This document shows positions 1 to 6,901 of a DNA stretch of 40,972 nt, one piece after another. Location of the stretch: the IMG/VR virus record IMGVR_UViG_3300020180_000004, positions 1 to 40,972 of that record; one strand, written 5' to 3'. The DNA comes from a virus. Numbering within the stretch: the stretch's first letter is position 1; the number at the start of each line of letters is the position of its first letter. The notes beneath the pieces were generated by a model that searched no databases, was not told where the DNA came from, and saw only the letters and a list, made by a program, of their open reading frames with translations. The position numbers and the translations under genes were made by a program.

Positions 1-110
1 TGTTGATTCTGATTTTCATTGCTCTACCTGCTCTTTTTTTGGAAATATAATTATGTTCGTATGAAGTTGCCTAAGCGGTTTTCTTTTCCATTTTTTTAAA
101 AGACATTTAA
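1..110. repeat. Terminal direct repeat, left copy
   Basis: Bases 1-110 are identical to bases 40863-40972. An exact overlap of this size at the two ends of a contig usually means that a circular or circularly permuted molecule was assembled and cut at an arbitrary point. The repeat lies inside coding sequence (end of one leftward gene and start of the next), which argues against a true packaged terminal repeat chosen by the phage. A real short terminal redundancy cannot be excluded from sequence alone. Confidence 0.9.
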
Positions 111-345
111 TTTTCATTGGGTAAAGTCTTTTTACATCGTCTGGATATTTCTCGTAAAGATTTGATATGTAAAAAAGTGCTTCTTCTCTGTCTTTAAATT
201 TTACTGCTCTTTCAAAATCAAAAGTTACCGTCCTACGACATTTGGTCACTCCATTGTCTTTTGTTCTGGAAACATATCGACACAGCGGAAACTTCTGTTT
301 CATTTTCTTAAAAACTAATATATACGGTTTATTTGTATCCTTCAT
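16..345 (-). CDS. Small basic protein of unknown function
   Basis: This gene encodes 109 aa, rich in Lys and Arg, with no signal peptide or membrane helix. I do not recognise the family. Its ATG overlaps the TGA of the gene before it (342-551) as ATGA, and its own TGA overlaps the ATG of the next gene (40510-40881, read across the contig junction) in the same way. The tight chaining supports it as a real gene whose translation is coupled to its neighbours. The net positive charge would allow nucleic acid binding, but no motif supports that. Confidence 0.75.
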   Translation of the reverse strand: MKDTNKPYILVFKKMKQKFPLCRYVSRTKDNGVTKCRRTVTFDFERAVKFKDREEALFYISNLYEKYPDDVKRLYPMKIKCLLKKWKRKPLRQLHTNIIIFPKKEQVEQ

Positions 346-551
346 TGCTCTGTCTCGTGCGGCTCTAAACCATCAATTTTCTTGCCAATAGCTTCGTCCG
401 CTAGCAGGTTCATTTCTTCGTAAAGACTTGCGAAAAAATAAAGTCTTTCCAGGGGAGACAAATCATGCTTTTCAATCGATGCAATCAAGTCTCCGAAAAC
501 ACTTACAAACTTCGGCTCAGAAATTTCTGTTACTACTTTTGTTTTTTTCAC
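342..551 (-). CDS. Small acidic protein of unknown function
   Basis: This gene encodes 69 aa from a GTG start at 551. A longer reading in the same frame (to 593) is possible, but GTG at 551 overlaps the TGA of the 47-aa membrane protein gene just upstream as GTGA, the pattern seen between its neighbours, so I prefer the shorter form. The product is predicted mostly helical, with no membrane segment and no Cys. Its end overlaps the next gene (16-345) as ATGA. No family recognised. Confidence 0.6.
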   Translation of the reverse strand: MKKTKVVTEISEPKFVSVFGDLIASIEKHDLSPLERLYFFASLYEEMNLLADEAIGKKIDGLEPHETEQ

Positions 552-691
552 GTCAACCCGACTACCAAACAAATAGCAGCTCCGATAAAGCAAAGTATCG
601 CTAGTACCTTCAGCCGATTCACTTCGTCTTGACGCTTAATTCTCTCTCTATCTATATCCATAATTTTAGTTACCTCGTCTTGATCTAACAT
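548..691 (-). CDS. 47-aa single-helix membrane microprotein
   Basis: An ATG-started frame of 47 codons. The first 28 residues are charged and predicted helical (rich in Asp, Glu, Lys, Arg). Residues of about 29-46 form one hydrophobic helix running to the C-terminus. This is the layout of a small C-tail-anchored membrane protein. It starts three bases after the 695-1030 gene ends and its TGA overlaps the next GTG. Function unknown; small phage membrane proteins of this kind can act in lysis timing or host membrane interference, but nothing here decides that. Confidence 0.6.
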   Translation of the reverse strand: MLDQDEVTKIMDIDRERIKRQDEVNRLKVLAILCFIGAAICLVVGLT

Positions 692-694
692 TTT

Positions 695-1030
695 CTATTT
701 CTCCATCTCTTTAATCTTTGCGAGCGCCACCCTTGCGGCCAAGCCTCCAACGTTTTTATCGTCTGTACGCTCGTCAAGCTTGAAATCGCCACTCCCTAAA
801 TCACTCTTATCAATAATACCGTAGAGGTAGGCACTCACGACTGGAAAGCCATGCTGCCAATTATCTTGGCTTGCGTAAAACTCCAAAGCCTTGATCGCTA
901 TATCAAGCTGTTTTTGAAACGCTCTCTCTTTACTTTTGGTTGGCGCGTGTGACCACGTCACAACTACATTTAATTTATTCGAGTTAACAAGCTCCTGCAT
1001 TGGCAGGGTTATAGTTGTGCTTTTTTCCAT
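695..1030 (-). CDS. Unknown 111-aa protein
   Basis: The start chosen is ATG at 1030, preceded by purine-rich GGAGAAATAGGA. An in-frame upstream extension to 1138 would run into the coding region of the preceding gene and lacks a better ribosome site. The product has a beta-looking first half (residues 5-30) followed by a helix rich in Lys and Ala, a central segment of about residues 55-72 with several aromatics, and a Lys/Glu-rich C-terminal helix. It is soluble, with no signal. I do not recognise the family. It sits inside the coupled leftward chain. Confidence 0.7.
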   Translation of the reverse strand: MEKSTTITLPMQELVNSNKLNVVVTWSHAPTKSKERAFQKQLDIAIKALEFYASQDNWQHGFPVVSAYLYGIIDKSDLGSGDFKLDERTDDKNVGGLAARVALAKIKEMEK

Positions 1031-1034
1031 ATTC

Positions 1035-1292
1035 CTATTTCTCCACTGAGTTAAGTTTCTCCACATACTTATTAACTTTTTCTCTAGAGCCCCAAGAATA
1101 ATGCGGAAGCTTGACGTATATGTATTGAACAATTTCAAACAGGCTTGCTCTATTGTAAGAATCAGCAGCGCCCAAAGCTCCGCATAAATTGTTTTCTAAG
1201 ACCGCGCTTAAAAAACTTCCTGGCATAATTCCCTGCTTTACATAAATCTCTAAAGACTCCTTCACGCTGTCACTAACCTTATTATGTTCCAT
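1035..1292 (-). CDS. Unknown 85-aa protein
   Basis: ATG at 1292 follows the ribosome site AGGAGAAATAAA and lies 1 base from the end of the preceding gene. A longer in-frame reading to 1592 overlaps that gene almost fully and is rejected. The 85-aa product is predicted helical and soluble; the stretch at residues 14-45 resembles a short compact helical domain. No recognised motif. It is one link in the leftward chain of small genes. Confidence 0.7.
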   Translation of the reverse strand: MEHNKVSDSVKESLEIYVKQGIMPGSFLSAVLENNLCGALGAADSYNRASLFEIVQYIYVKLPHYSWGSREKVNKYVEKLNSVEK

Positions 1293-1293
1293 T

Positions 1294-1761
1294 TTATTTC
1301 TCCTCTGGGTTAAATCGAACCAATGGTCCCTTACTGTAATTAGCGTCACTGTCGTCAAGACCGCAATCACCACGCGTAGAATGCTTATCACAAAATATTC
1401 TATAAGCGCTTGATGCAGATTCCGATTTGTGCCCGTCCCTAGAATAATCAAATTTCTTTTTAGCCAGAACCGTAGCGACCTGGTCGCAACCCTCTTGGTC
1501 ACAAATATCGCCCTCTCCTGCAAAAAAACCCGCACCATTGTCGCAAGCCTCGATGTGACGGGCACCACATAAATACGCAGCGTATGCAACACTCCCTGCG
1601 TACGAGGTCGTTACCAACTTCCCCTTGCGATAGAAATTAATAACAGCACCTATCCGCCACTCGGAACCAGATGACTCGCTATCTTTCCAGCGCGGTTGTG
1701 TCTCGATAATGATTTTATCAAATGCTTGCGCATCTGGTTTTAAATCTCTTCTGTCTTTCAC
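1294..1761 (-). CDS. Cys-rich unknown protein, possible metal-binding
   Basis: GTG at 1761 is chosen because GGAG lies eight bases upstream and the preceding microprotein gene stops two bases earlier; a longer frame to 1800 lacks such a site. The 155-aa product has seven or so cysteines, several in the second half together with His residues (a CDQEGCD segment and a CDKH segment), which could form one or two zinc sites. The first half is beta-rich. I know no family that matches. It may be a small zinc-binding protein; this is inference from residue spacing only. Confidence 0.7.
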   Translation of the reverse strand: MKDRRDLKPDAQAFDKIIIETQPRWKDSESSGSEWRIGAVINFYRKGKLVTTSYAGSVAYAAYLCGARHIEACDNGAGFFAGEGDICDQEGCDQVATVLAKKKFDYSRDGHKSESASSAYRIFCDKHSTRGDCGLDDSDANYSKGPLVRFNPEEK

Positions 1762-1763
1762 AT

Positions 1764-1871
1764 TTATTTCTCCATTTCTTTTAAAAACTCTCTCAACCAA
1801 CTTATACCAGACGCAAACAACACAACGGTTACCGCTATCGCTACACCTGCAATTTTTAAAGTCTCATTCAC
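1764..1871 (-). CDS. 35-aa membrane microprotein with strong ribosome site
   Basis: A GTG-started frame of 35 codons preceded by AGGAGGTAAA, the strongest Shine-Dalgarno site in this block. Residues of about 5-24 form a single hydrophobic helix, followed by a short amphipathic tail with alternating charges. The GTG overlaps the TGA of the gene before it (1868-2032) as GTGA, and the stop lies two bases before the next GTG start. The strong site and overlaps make it likely to be real despite its size. Function unknown. Confidence 0.65.
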   Translation of the reverse strand: MNETLKIAGVAIAVTVVLFASGISWLREFLKEMEK

Positions 1872-2032
1872 TTTACCTCCTCTACTTTTATCCAAATAAT
1901 ATTTCCGCGCATAATTCTGTCCATGTATTTAGTGGCCTCGTACTTCGCATTATCTTTGTCACTTGCGTACAAAATAATTGTCGTGACCTTGCTCGTAGAA
2001 TTTTTCTGGAACTCTAATCTAAATCTCTTCAC
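1868..2032 (-). CDS. 54-aa unknown protein
   Basis: A GTG-started frame of 54 codons. The GTG overlaps the stop of the 24-aa frame upstream (GTGA), and its own TGA overlaps the next GTG. The product has a beta-alpha-beta appearance: a strand near residues 16-23, an amphipathic helix at about 26-40 and a strand at 44-50, the general outline of many small phage proteins that annotate residue-substitution or single-domain folds. No motif recognised. The same DNA also carries the strong ribosome site of the following gene at its 3' end. Confidence 0.6.
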   Translation of the reverse strand: MKRFRLEFQKNSTSKVTTIILYASDKDNAKYEATKYMDRIMRGNIIWIKVEEVK

Positions 2033-2103
2033 CAAACTAATCCCATCATAAATAAAAGAAAAAGAAGGACTACTACAACCCTTGCGAACTCGCCAACACT
2101 CAC
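2029..2103 (-). CDS. 24-aa hydrophobic peptide
   Basis: A GTG-started frame of 24 codons, nearly all hydrophobic after residue 7, so it would be a single membrane helix with a very short N-terminal segment. Its GTG overlaps the TGA of the zinc-ribbon gene upstream and its TGA overlaps the GTG of the 54-aa gene. Because it is so short, the case rests on the stop-start overlaps at both ends; it may only serve to carry ribosomes from one gene to the next. Confidence 0.4.
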   Translation of the reverse strand: MSVGEFARVVVVLLFLLFMMGLVW

Positions 2104-2324
2104 TTCCTACTTCCCTTGCTAAAATATTTCTTCTGCCCGTGCTTCCTACCCACCACTAACCACAAAAGGGCTGCGTTACAATCTGGGCAAAAAGACTCCT
2201 TCCTTCTCACATGCGGTGCCTGAATAAATTTAACAACACCACGGTCCTTGTCGTAACACTTTGTCTTAATGTCCGACCTACATGTGAACGAATCACATAA
2301 TCCTATCTGGTCCCCTGTCTCCAC
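2100..2324 (-). CDS. Small zinc-ribbon-like protein
   Basis: GTG at 2324 is preceded by AGGGGGGAAGC. The 74-aa product carries Cys at residues 10, 15, 23, 46 and 49, with a typical CPDC knuckle at 46-49 and a basic C-terminus (GRKHGQKK). This looks like a small zinc ribbon able to bind nucleic acid or a protein partner. It follows the membrane coiled-coil gene and leads into the chain of microproteins through a GTGA overlap. No specific family recognised. Confidence 0.65.
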   Translation of the reverse strand: METGDQIGLCDSFTCRSDIKTKCYDKDRGVVKFIQAPHVRRKESFCPDCNAALLWLVVGRKHGQKKYFSKGSRK

Positions 2325-2357
2325 GCTTCCCCCCTAAACAGAAAATAAAACCACTAA

Positions 2358-2801
2358 CTACTCTGTAACCTTATCAAGTTGCTTGTCCAAACAACCAGTG
2401 TAAACCCGTAACGGTGTGGCAAAAGATATCTTTAAATCTTTCGTCCTCGTGGCCTCCACTCTCGCCGCATGCGCAATATTTTTTATCTCTTCCAACGTTT
2501 CGTTTAACGAAACTAAAGTGTCGCTCATACGGGTGGCGCCCTCCTTTAAATCCCTAAGCTCTCTTCGTAACATACTAATCTCCGTCTTATGGAACGCCTC
2601 GAATACCGCAATAATTCCGCCCAACTCTTTTACCCTACTCTCCAAATGCTCTAATCCCCAAGTCTCCGCCGTCGCCTTGTTCATGGCAGCAAGCCTCGCT
2701 CTCGCAACACGCTGATTTGCCCAACCGTAATAAAATAAAGAGCAACCAAGCACCATCGCCACACCCATAAATAAATAAAATAAAACATTCCCTACGTACA
2801 C
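2358..2801 (-). CDS. Membrane-anchored coiled-coil protein
   Basis: The start chosen is GTG at 2801, five bases after AAAGGGGG; a longer frame to 2939 would cross the inverted-repeat leader and has no ribosome site. The 147-aa product starts with a hydrophobic helix (about residues 4-26), then a long charged helical region (about 30-125) with heptad-like spacing. That is the plan of inner-membrane spanins and of some other phage membrane proteins, but no lipoprotein partner gene lies next to it. It is the first gene of the long leftward block, so it is probably made early. Confidence 0.6.
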   Translation of the reverse strand: MYVGNVLFYLFMGVAMVLGCSLFYYGWANQRVARARLAAMNKATAETWGLEHLESRVKELGGIIAVFEAFHKTEISMLRRELRDLKEGATRMSDTLVSLNETLEEIKNIAHAARVEATRTKDLKISFATPLRVYTGCLDKQLDKVTE

Positions 2802-3163
2802 CGCTGCCCCCTTTAAATTTGTGTTAACTTTGTATGTTTCTTTTTGTAGCCGTACGGTACTTTGAGACGTGCCGCATTGGCAAATGAAAAAAGTACCGTA
2901 GGCACGCTGCACACACAGCCACAACCACAGTGCCACCACAACTTAGCCACACAAAAATTCGTTAACTATTTAGAAACATTGGGCCTTTGGCGAGAATATT
3001 TATTCTGTTAGAAAAAACTGATACTAGATGTAGTAAAGTTACCGCGTCGCCAACCCAATTGACGACGAGAGTATTTTACACATACCTTGAAATTGGACGG
3101 GTATTCTCGTACCAATTTTACAAAACTAAATACGCCAACCAACCAACCATTACGAGGGACTCT
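2802..3163. promoter_or_regulatory. Divergent intergenic region with interleaved inverted repeats
   Basis: This 362-bp gap separates the leftward block from the rightward primase gene and should hold the promoters of both. An 11-bp perfect inverted repeat (TACGGTACTTT at 2853-2863 and AAAGTACCGTA at 2890-2900) is interleaved with a 6-bp pair (CGTGCC at 2868-2873 and GGCACG at 2901-2906). In RNA this order allows an H-type pseudoknot, just upstream of the first leftward start. A weak rightward promoter is possible: TTGAAA at 3087-3092, 17 bases, TACCAA. No clear leftward -35/-10 pair was found. Confidence 0.45.
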
Positions 3164-5824
3164 ATGGATGCTTTGCTTTCTTTTATCATTTCTCACGGCT
3201 ACACCTTCACACCCGATGTTCTAGATAACCAGTGGCATGATACAAAATGCCCTGCTACTGGAGAGAAAATCGCCTACAAAGGGCAGGTCGACCCGCAAAA
3301 TAAATACTCCCTCGTCTTTAAACTCTGGAGAGATACGACCACACTTTACACATATAAGGACGAAAATTTCTCCTCCATGTCAAAAGCAGAAAAGAAAAAG
3401 CTAGAAAAAGAAAAATTGGCGAAATGGGAAACACTCTCCCACTTCACCACTCAAATATACAACACAGCAAAGCGACCGTGTGGCAAACTTAACTACCTCA
3501 CACGCAAAGGCTTCGACCATGACACCGCCTCCCTGTACCACTGGGGCACTGACAATCAAGGTGTACCGATGCTAGTAGTTCCCCTCTACGATGCCGCCTC
3601 TAAAATCTGGAACGTGCAATACACCCAACTCGATGGACACAAATCTTTTGTCTCGGGCGCAAAAATTAAAAATGTATTCTACTCCTTTAAAAAAGAAACG
3701 CTGCCACCACTATCTAAAAATATAATAGTTATCTGTGAAGGCTTCTCCACAGGGCTAAGCGTGCAACAGGCACTTGGGCACAGCGAACACGAAGTCCTCT
3801 GTAGCTTTGGCACTGGAAATATCAAACACCTACTCGAACTTTTTAAAAAACAAAAACTACTAAAAGAATTCATCGTGGTACTAGATAACGATTTTGAAAA
3901 GAAAACCAATGCGGGTCGCCTTGTTGCTAAAAGTATCAAAGAGAAATACCAAGGTGTTAAAATTGTCATACCGGAACAAGGCGACCTCGTGACTGGAGAG
4001 TCTGACTACAATGATCTCATGCAACGCAAAGGACTCGCCTGGGTACGAGAGGATATTCTAAAACAAATCGCAGCACTTCGCGGGCTGGCGCCACTGGAAC
4101 TTTTGCCACTGGAACAGTCGTACTCCGTGGACAGCCGTGCCACTGCGCCATTGGTGGGATATATAGATAACAGCGAACCCACAAGGGCTGCCACCAACAC
4201 AGCACAAATAAATCTAGTAGCACCCCAACCAAAACCCACCAACCCCAACCCCACAACTCAACTTGTAAAACCTACGCAAACAGAAATTGTGGAAAATGTA
4301 GAGAGTGTAGAGATTGCGCCACAAGCAGCCCTCATCAAAGTGGGATATGATGATAAAGGTGTATACGTAGGAGATATCGAATCATTCGACGCAGGCTTTC
4401 ACACCATGACGTTCGCCAAAGACGGAACACCCACTGGCCAAGTACCAAACTATCAAGACCTAAAAAAATACTTCGATAGAACACACCACTACAAAATTGT
4501 TGGAGAGTCGAAAAGCTGTATGAAATGGGCAGATACTCACTACGAAATACTACCCGATATTTATATCGAAGCGTTCGCACAGAAACACTTCTTCCCACAC
4601 GCTAAAAATAATCTCATCAAAGAATTTAAAGGCCTCGTACTAAGAACCAATATCGTTCCCATGGAATTTTTCACAACTAAAATACAACGCAAAATTAACT
4701 TCCTAAATGGGTATCTAGATATTCACACAGGCAAACTAAAACCACACGATAAAAAAATGGGCTTCAGGTACGTGCTGCCCTACGACTATGACCCACTGGC
4801 CAATTGCCCACTCTTCGAAGCCTTTCTAACTAGAGTCACCTGTGAAGACTCATCCCTCGCCACACTTATACTCGAATACTTCGGCTACGCCATAAGTGGC
4901 GAGGGTTGCTGGGCACAAAAAATGCTCATTCTCCTAGGCGAAGGCGCCAATGGGAAATCTACACTAGTAAACATAATGAGACGCGTGTTCGGTGAAGCAA
5001 ATTGCTCAGCCGTCTCCGCCAATAGATTTAGCGACAGCAACGCCCTCTCCATTATGGATGGGAAACTTATTAACATTGGCGAAGAAACACCTAAGAAAAG
5101 CTTCATGGAGTCAGGCACCCTCAAAGATATCGTCACCGGAGGCATCGTCGCTGCTAAAAAATTATACAAAGATCAATACGAAGTACGCCTCTCAACTAAA
5201 CTCATGCTCCTATGCAATGAACTCCCTAGTACCTGGGACTCGTCAGCTGGGTTCTATAGACGACTCATCATCGTGCCGTTTAATAACACGTTCAATGAAC
5301 ACACGGTGGGCTATGACCCGTTTATGGAGCATAAGATGATTCCTGAACTAGCAGGCATCCTTAACAAAGTCGTCGAAGCCTACAAAGTCCTCGCCACTAA
5401 TAGAAAATTCTCTAAAGCTAAACTTGCCGAAGACACGCTGCACCAATATCGACAGGAATCCGACCATATCCTTGCCTGGAGCACTGAAAGTATACGCTTC
5501 CACGCGCTGGGTAATGGACATGATAAATATTATGCTGCAATGCAAATACTTTACGATAATTACCGCGATTATTGCGAGAAATCAGGCATCAAATCCGTCA
5601 ATAAAATTGTCTTTGGAAAATCGCTTCGCCGCATTGTGCCAGAGTACAGCAAAAGGTATGGAATGTTCGGGCCAAAAATAGCTAGAAAAAGGGGACTTTT
5701 TGGCGTGACGCGTAGCAATGGGGTTCACTGGGAAATGGGGACGGGTGATTTCTCTGACGATGCTGGGGATGCGATACCCGAACACTTTTCTGAAATAAAT
5801 CAGGTGGGGAACTTAGAATATTGA
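3164..5824 (+). CDS. Toprim primase / D5-type SF3 helicase
   Basis: An 886-aa replicative protein that should make RNA primers and unwind DNA at the phage origin. The N-terminal half has a Toprim domain: the conserved Glu at 192 (ICEGFSTGLS) and the LDND acids near 241-243. A Pro/Thr-rich linker follows (about 330-400), then a D5-type domain and an SF3 helicase with Walker A GEGANGKST (592-600, Lys598), acidic pair GEE at 640-641 and a sensor motif LCNELP. The frame is open from a TTG at 2987, but those 59 residues look non-coding and ATG 3164 has GAGGG six bases upstream, so I start there. It resembles P4-alpha and D5-like primase-helicases. It is the only gene in its transcription unit. Confidence 0.93.
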   Translation: MDALLSFIISHGYTFTPDVLDNQWHDTKCPATGEKIAYKGQVDPQNKYSLVFKLWRDTTTLYTYKDENFSSMSKAEKKKLEKEKLAKWETLSHFTTQIYNTAKRPCGKLNYLTRKGFDHDTASLYHWGTDNQGVPMLVVPLYDAASKIWNVQYTQLDGHKSFVSGAKIKNVFYSFKKETLPPLSKNIIVICEGFSTGLSVQQALGHSEHEVLCSFGTGNIKHLLELFKKQKLLKEFIVVLDNDFEKKTNAGRLVAKSIKEKYQGVKIVIPEQGDLVTGESDYNDLMQRKGLAWVREDILKQIAALRGLAPLELLPLEQSYSVDSRATAPLVGYIDNSEPTRAATNTAQINLVAPQPKPTNPNPTTQLVKPTQTEIVENVESVEIAPQAALIKVGYDDKGVYVGDIESFDAGFHTMTFAKDGTPTGQVPNYQDLKKYFDRTHHYKIVGESKSCMKWADTHYEILPDIYIEAFAQKHFFPHAKNNLIKEFKGLVLRTNIVPMEFFTTKIQRKINFLNGYLDIHTGKLKPHDKKMGFRYVLPYDYDPLANCPLFEAFLTRVTCEDSSLATLILEYFGYAISGEGCWAQKMLILLGEGANGKSTLVNIMRRVFGEANCSAVSANRFSDSNALSIMDGKLINIGEETPKKSFMESGTLKDIVTGGIVAAKKLYKDQYEVRLSTKLMLLCNELPSTWDSSAGFYRRLIIVPFNNTFNEHTVGYDPFMEHKMIPELAGILNKVVEAYKVLATNRKFSKAKLAEDTLHQYRQESDHILAWSTESIRFHALGNGHDKYYAAMQILYDNYRDYCEKSGIKSVNKIVFGKSLRRIVPEYSKRYGMFGPKIARKRGLFGVTRSNGVHWEMGTGDFSDDAGDAIPEHFSEINQVGNLEY

Positions 5825-6020
5825 TGGTGGGGTGCGTTGGGAATTTGTGGGGGTTGTCGCGGTGTGGTGTGAAAATTGGGGGTTTTTTGGCTTGGTGGAC
5901 GGGTAAAAGGGGAAAGTGTCCAGGATGTTTTGGAGGTATGTGAACATCTGTCACCTATTGAAATCATTGAGGAATTATGCTTGGTGGACAGGTGTACATA
6001 TACTTTTCTTTAAATAAAAA

Positions 6021-6057
6021 GTATATATATATATATATGTATGTATGTATGTGTGTG
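6021..6057. repeat. AT/GT microsatellite
   Basis: An alternating purine-pyrimidine tract: about eight AT steps, then three GTAT units, then GT steps. Such a tract melts easily and can also adopt left-handed DNA. It lies in the candidate origin region, where an easily opened element would fit, and it could vary in length between isolates. Confidence 0.85.
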
Positions 6058-6070
6058 GACCCAGGATGGG

Positions 6071-6102
6071 CCCAATAGCCCAATAGCCCAATAGCCCAAT
6101 AG
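6071..6102. repeat. Four tandem copies of CCCAATAG
   Basis: Exact 8-bp direct repeats, four in a row, preceded by GGATGGG, whose GGG can pair with the first CCC. The short period is not a protein-coding repeat. In the candidate origin it could be a small iteron set or a replication-slippage product. Confidence 0.85.
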
Positions 6103-6396
6103 CTAAAGGTGGTGGGCGTTTTTATCTGTTATACCGTCCGCAATCATATAAACCACTGTAATTTCAAGTAGTTAAGTACGTACGCATGTATCTGTTCCGC
6201 CTGTTCGCATGTTCACCGCCTCAAAAGCAGCTAAAAACAGCCCTTCGCCAGTAAAATAGGCATGCCGCGACTTGGCGAAACTCGGCGCGGTTTTCTCCAA
6301 AACTCGGCGGTTTTTGGGCAAAAATTTGGCGGTAAAAATTGACTGATTTTTGGCGAAAAGGTAGACTTTTTTTGGTTGGTTTTTACAGTTTTTTTG

Positions 6397-6420
6397 TCGG
6401 GGCCGAAAAGCCCCGATTTT
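6397..6420 (+). terminator. Rho-independent terminator, rightward
   Basis: A 7-bp stem TCGGGGC / GCCCCGA with a 6-base loop CGAAAA, followed on the top strand by TTTT. On the other strand the stem is followed by purines, so it should stop rightward transcripts only, most likely those from the primase-helicase gene about 570 bp upstream. The T run is short, so termination may be partial. Confidence 0.7.
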
Positions 6421-6496
6421 ATCTTAATTACGTATGGGAAATTTGAGTATAGTAATCTAAGGGTACTATAAGACGGCCAGCCTCCAGCTTTGGAAA

Positions 6497-6600
6497 TGTT
6501 GTCTCAAAACGAGACACTTCAATGTTGTCTCAAAACGAGACACTTCAATGTTGTCTCAAAACGAGACACTTCAATGTTGTCTCAAAATGAGACACTTCAG
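6497..6600. repeat. Four tandem 26-bp palindromic repeats
   Basis: Four copies at an exact 26-bp spacing (GTCTC starts at 6501, 6527, 6553 and 6579). Each holds TGTCTC-AAAAC-GAGACA, a perfect 6-bp inverted repeat around 5 bases. In the fourth copy the spacer is AAAAT, which extends the arms to 7 bp. The linker ACTTCAATGT is conserved too. The array ends two bases before the stop of the leftward lipoprotein gene. Spacing of about 2.5 helical turns fits an array of protein-binding sites (iterons or operators). As RNA it would form four equal hairpins at the end of the leftward transcript. There are no unique spacers, so it is not a CRISPR. Confidence 0.85.
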
Positions 6601-6602
6601 TG

Positions 6603-6878
6603 TTACCAACACCGAACATCAGTCTTCACAAATCGACCGTATACGTCAAAGATAGGCTCTGAAGTACAGACATGGCCCACAAGATCGTATTGTGTGGGCA
6701 TTCCCAGACTTGCGCCGCTTGCATCTTCAAGCCCCTTTAGAGCGCCTCCTCTTAAAGTCTCCGTTAACGCCGGTGGAAGTTGAAAACCCTGTTTGTGGAC
6801 CGTTTTAGAGCTGCAAGCGCCCAACAGTAGGACTAAGCTTAGCACGGGCACTAGTTTGAAACATTTTGAAAATCTCAT
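6603..6878 (-). CDS. Small lipoprotein
   Basis: A 91-aa protein with a type II signal sequence: basic start (MRFSK), hydrophobic core of about residues 8-19 and lipobox LLGAC with Cys22. After processing about 70 residues would face the periplasm; two more cysteines (near 73 and 90) could form a disulfide. AAGGAG lies 5 bases before the ATG. It is the last gene of the leftward cassette. Small phage lipoproteins can block superinfection (as Llp of T5 does) or act as outer-membrane spanins. There is no partner gene typical of spanins beside it, so exclusion is the more attractive guess, but it is only a guess. Confidence 0.8.
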   Translation of the reverse strand: MRFSKCFKLVPVLSLVLLLGACSSKTVHKQGFQLPPALTETLRGGALKGLEDASGASLGMPTQYDLVGHVCTSEPIFDVYGRFVKTDVRCW

Positions 6879-6901
6879 AAGTCTCCTTTTTGTTTAGTAT
6901 C

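Larger units (their letters stand above)
5825..6602. other. Non-coding repeat-rich region, candidate replication origin
   Basis: No convincing gene lies in these 778 bases. In order it holds: a G-rich stretch (5827-5885); a direct repeat GCTTGGTGGAC (near 5889 and 5979); an AT/GT microsatellite; four 8-bp CCCAATAG repeats; a run of degenerate GGCG/TTTT elements (about 6260-6360); a terminator hairpin; and four 26-bp palindromic repeats. It follows the primase-helicase gene directly. Base composition on the top strand flips around its left edge: 9 G against 23 C at 3481-3540, but 24 G against 10 C at 5701-5760. Repeats, AT-rich tract and skew change together suggest an origin. This is inference. 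Confidence 0.45.

Noticed and set aside
1293-1592. N-terminal extension of the 85-aa gene to 1592
   Set aside because: It overlaps the 155-aa gene almost completely, while ATG 1292 has AGGAG upstream and fits the gene spacing.
2987-3163. Upstream extension of the primase-helicase from TTG 2987
   Set aside because: The 59 extra residues look non-coding, TTG 2987 lacks a ribosome site, and ATG 3164 has a good one.
5827-5885. G-quadruplex in the G-rich stretch after the primase gene
   Set aside because: Four G-runs of three or more exist, but one loop would be about 24 bases, too long for a confident call.
5682-5954. A 90-codon leftward frame, Pro/His-rich
   Set aside because: It is the complement of the G-rich 3' end of the primase gene and its flank; composition explains it.
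6497-6600. CRISPR-like array
   Set aside because: The 26-bp units are directly adjacent with identical linkers; there are no unique spacers and no cas genes.
6490-6783. A rightward 97-codon frame through the 26-bp repeats
   Set aside because: It consists of the tandem repeats plus the reverse strand of the lipoprotein gene, has no ribosome site, and gives repetitive sequence without protein character.
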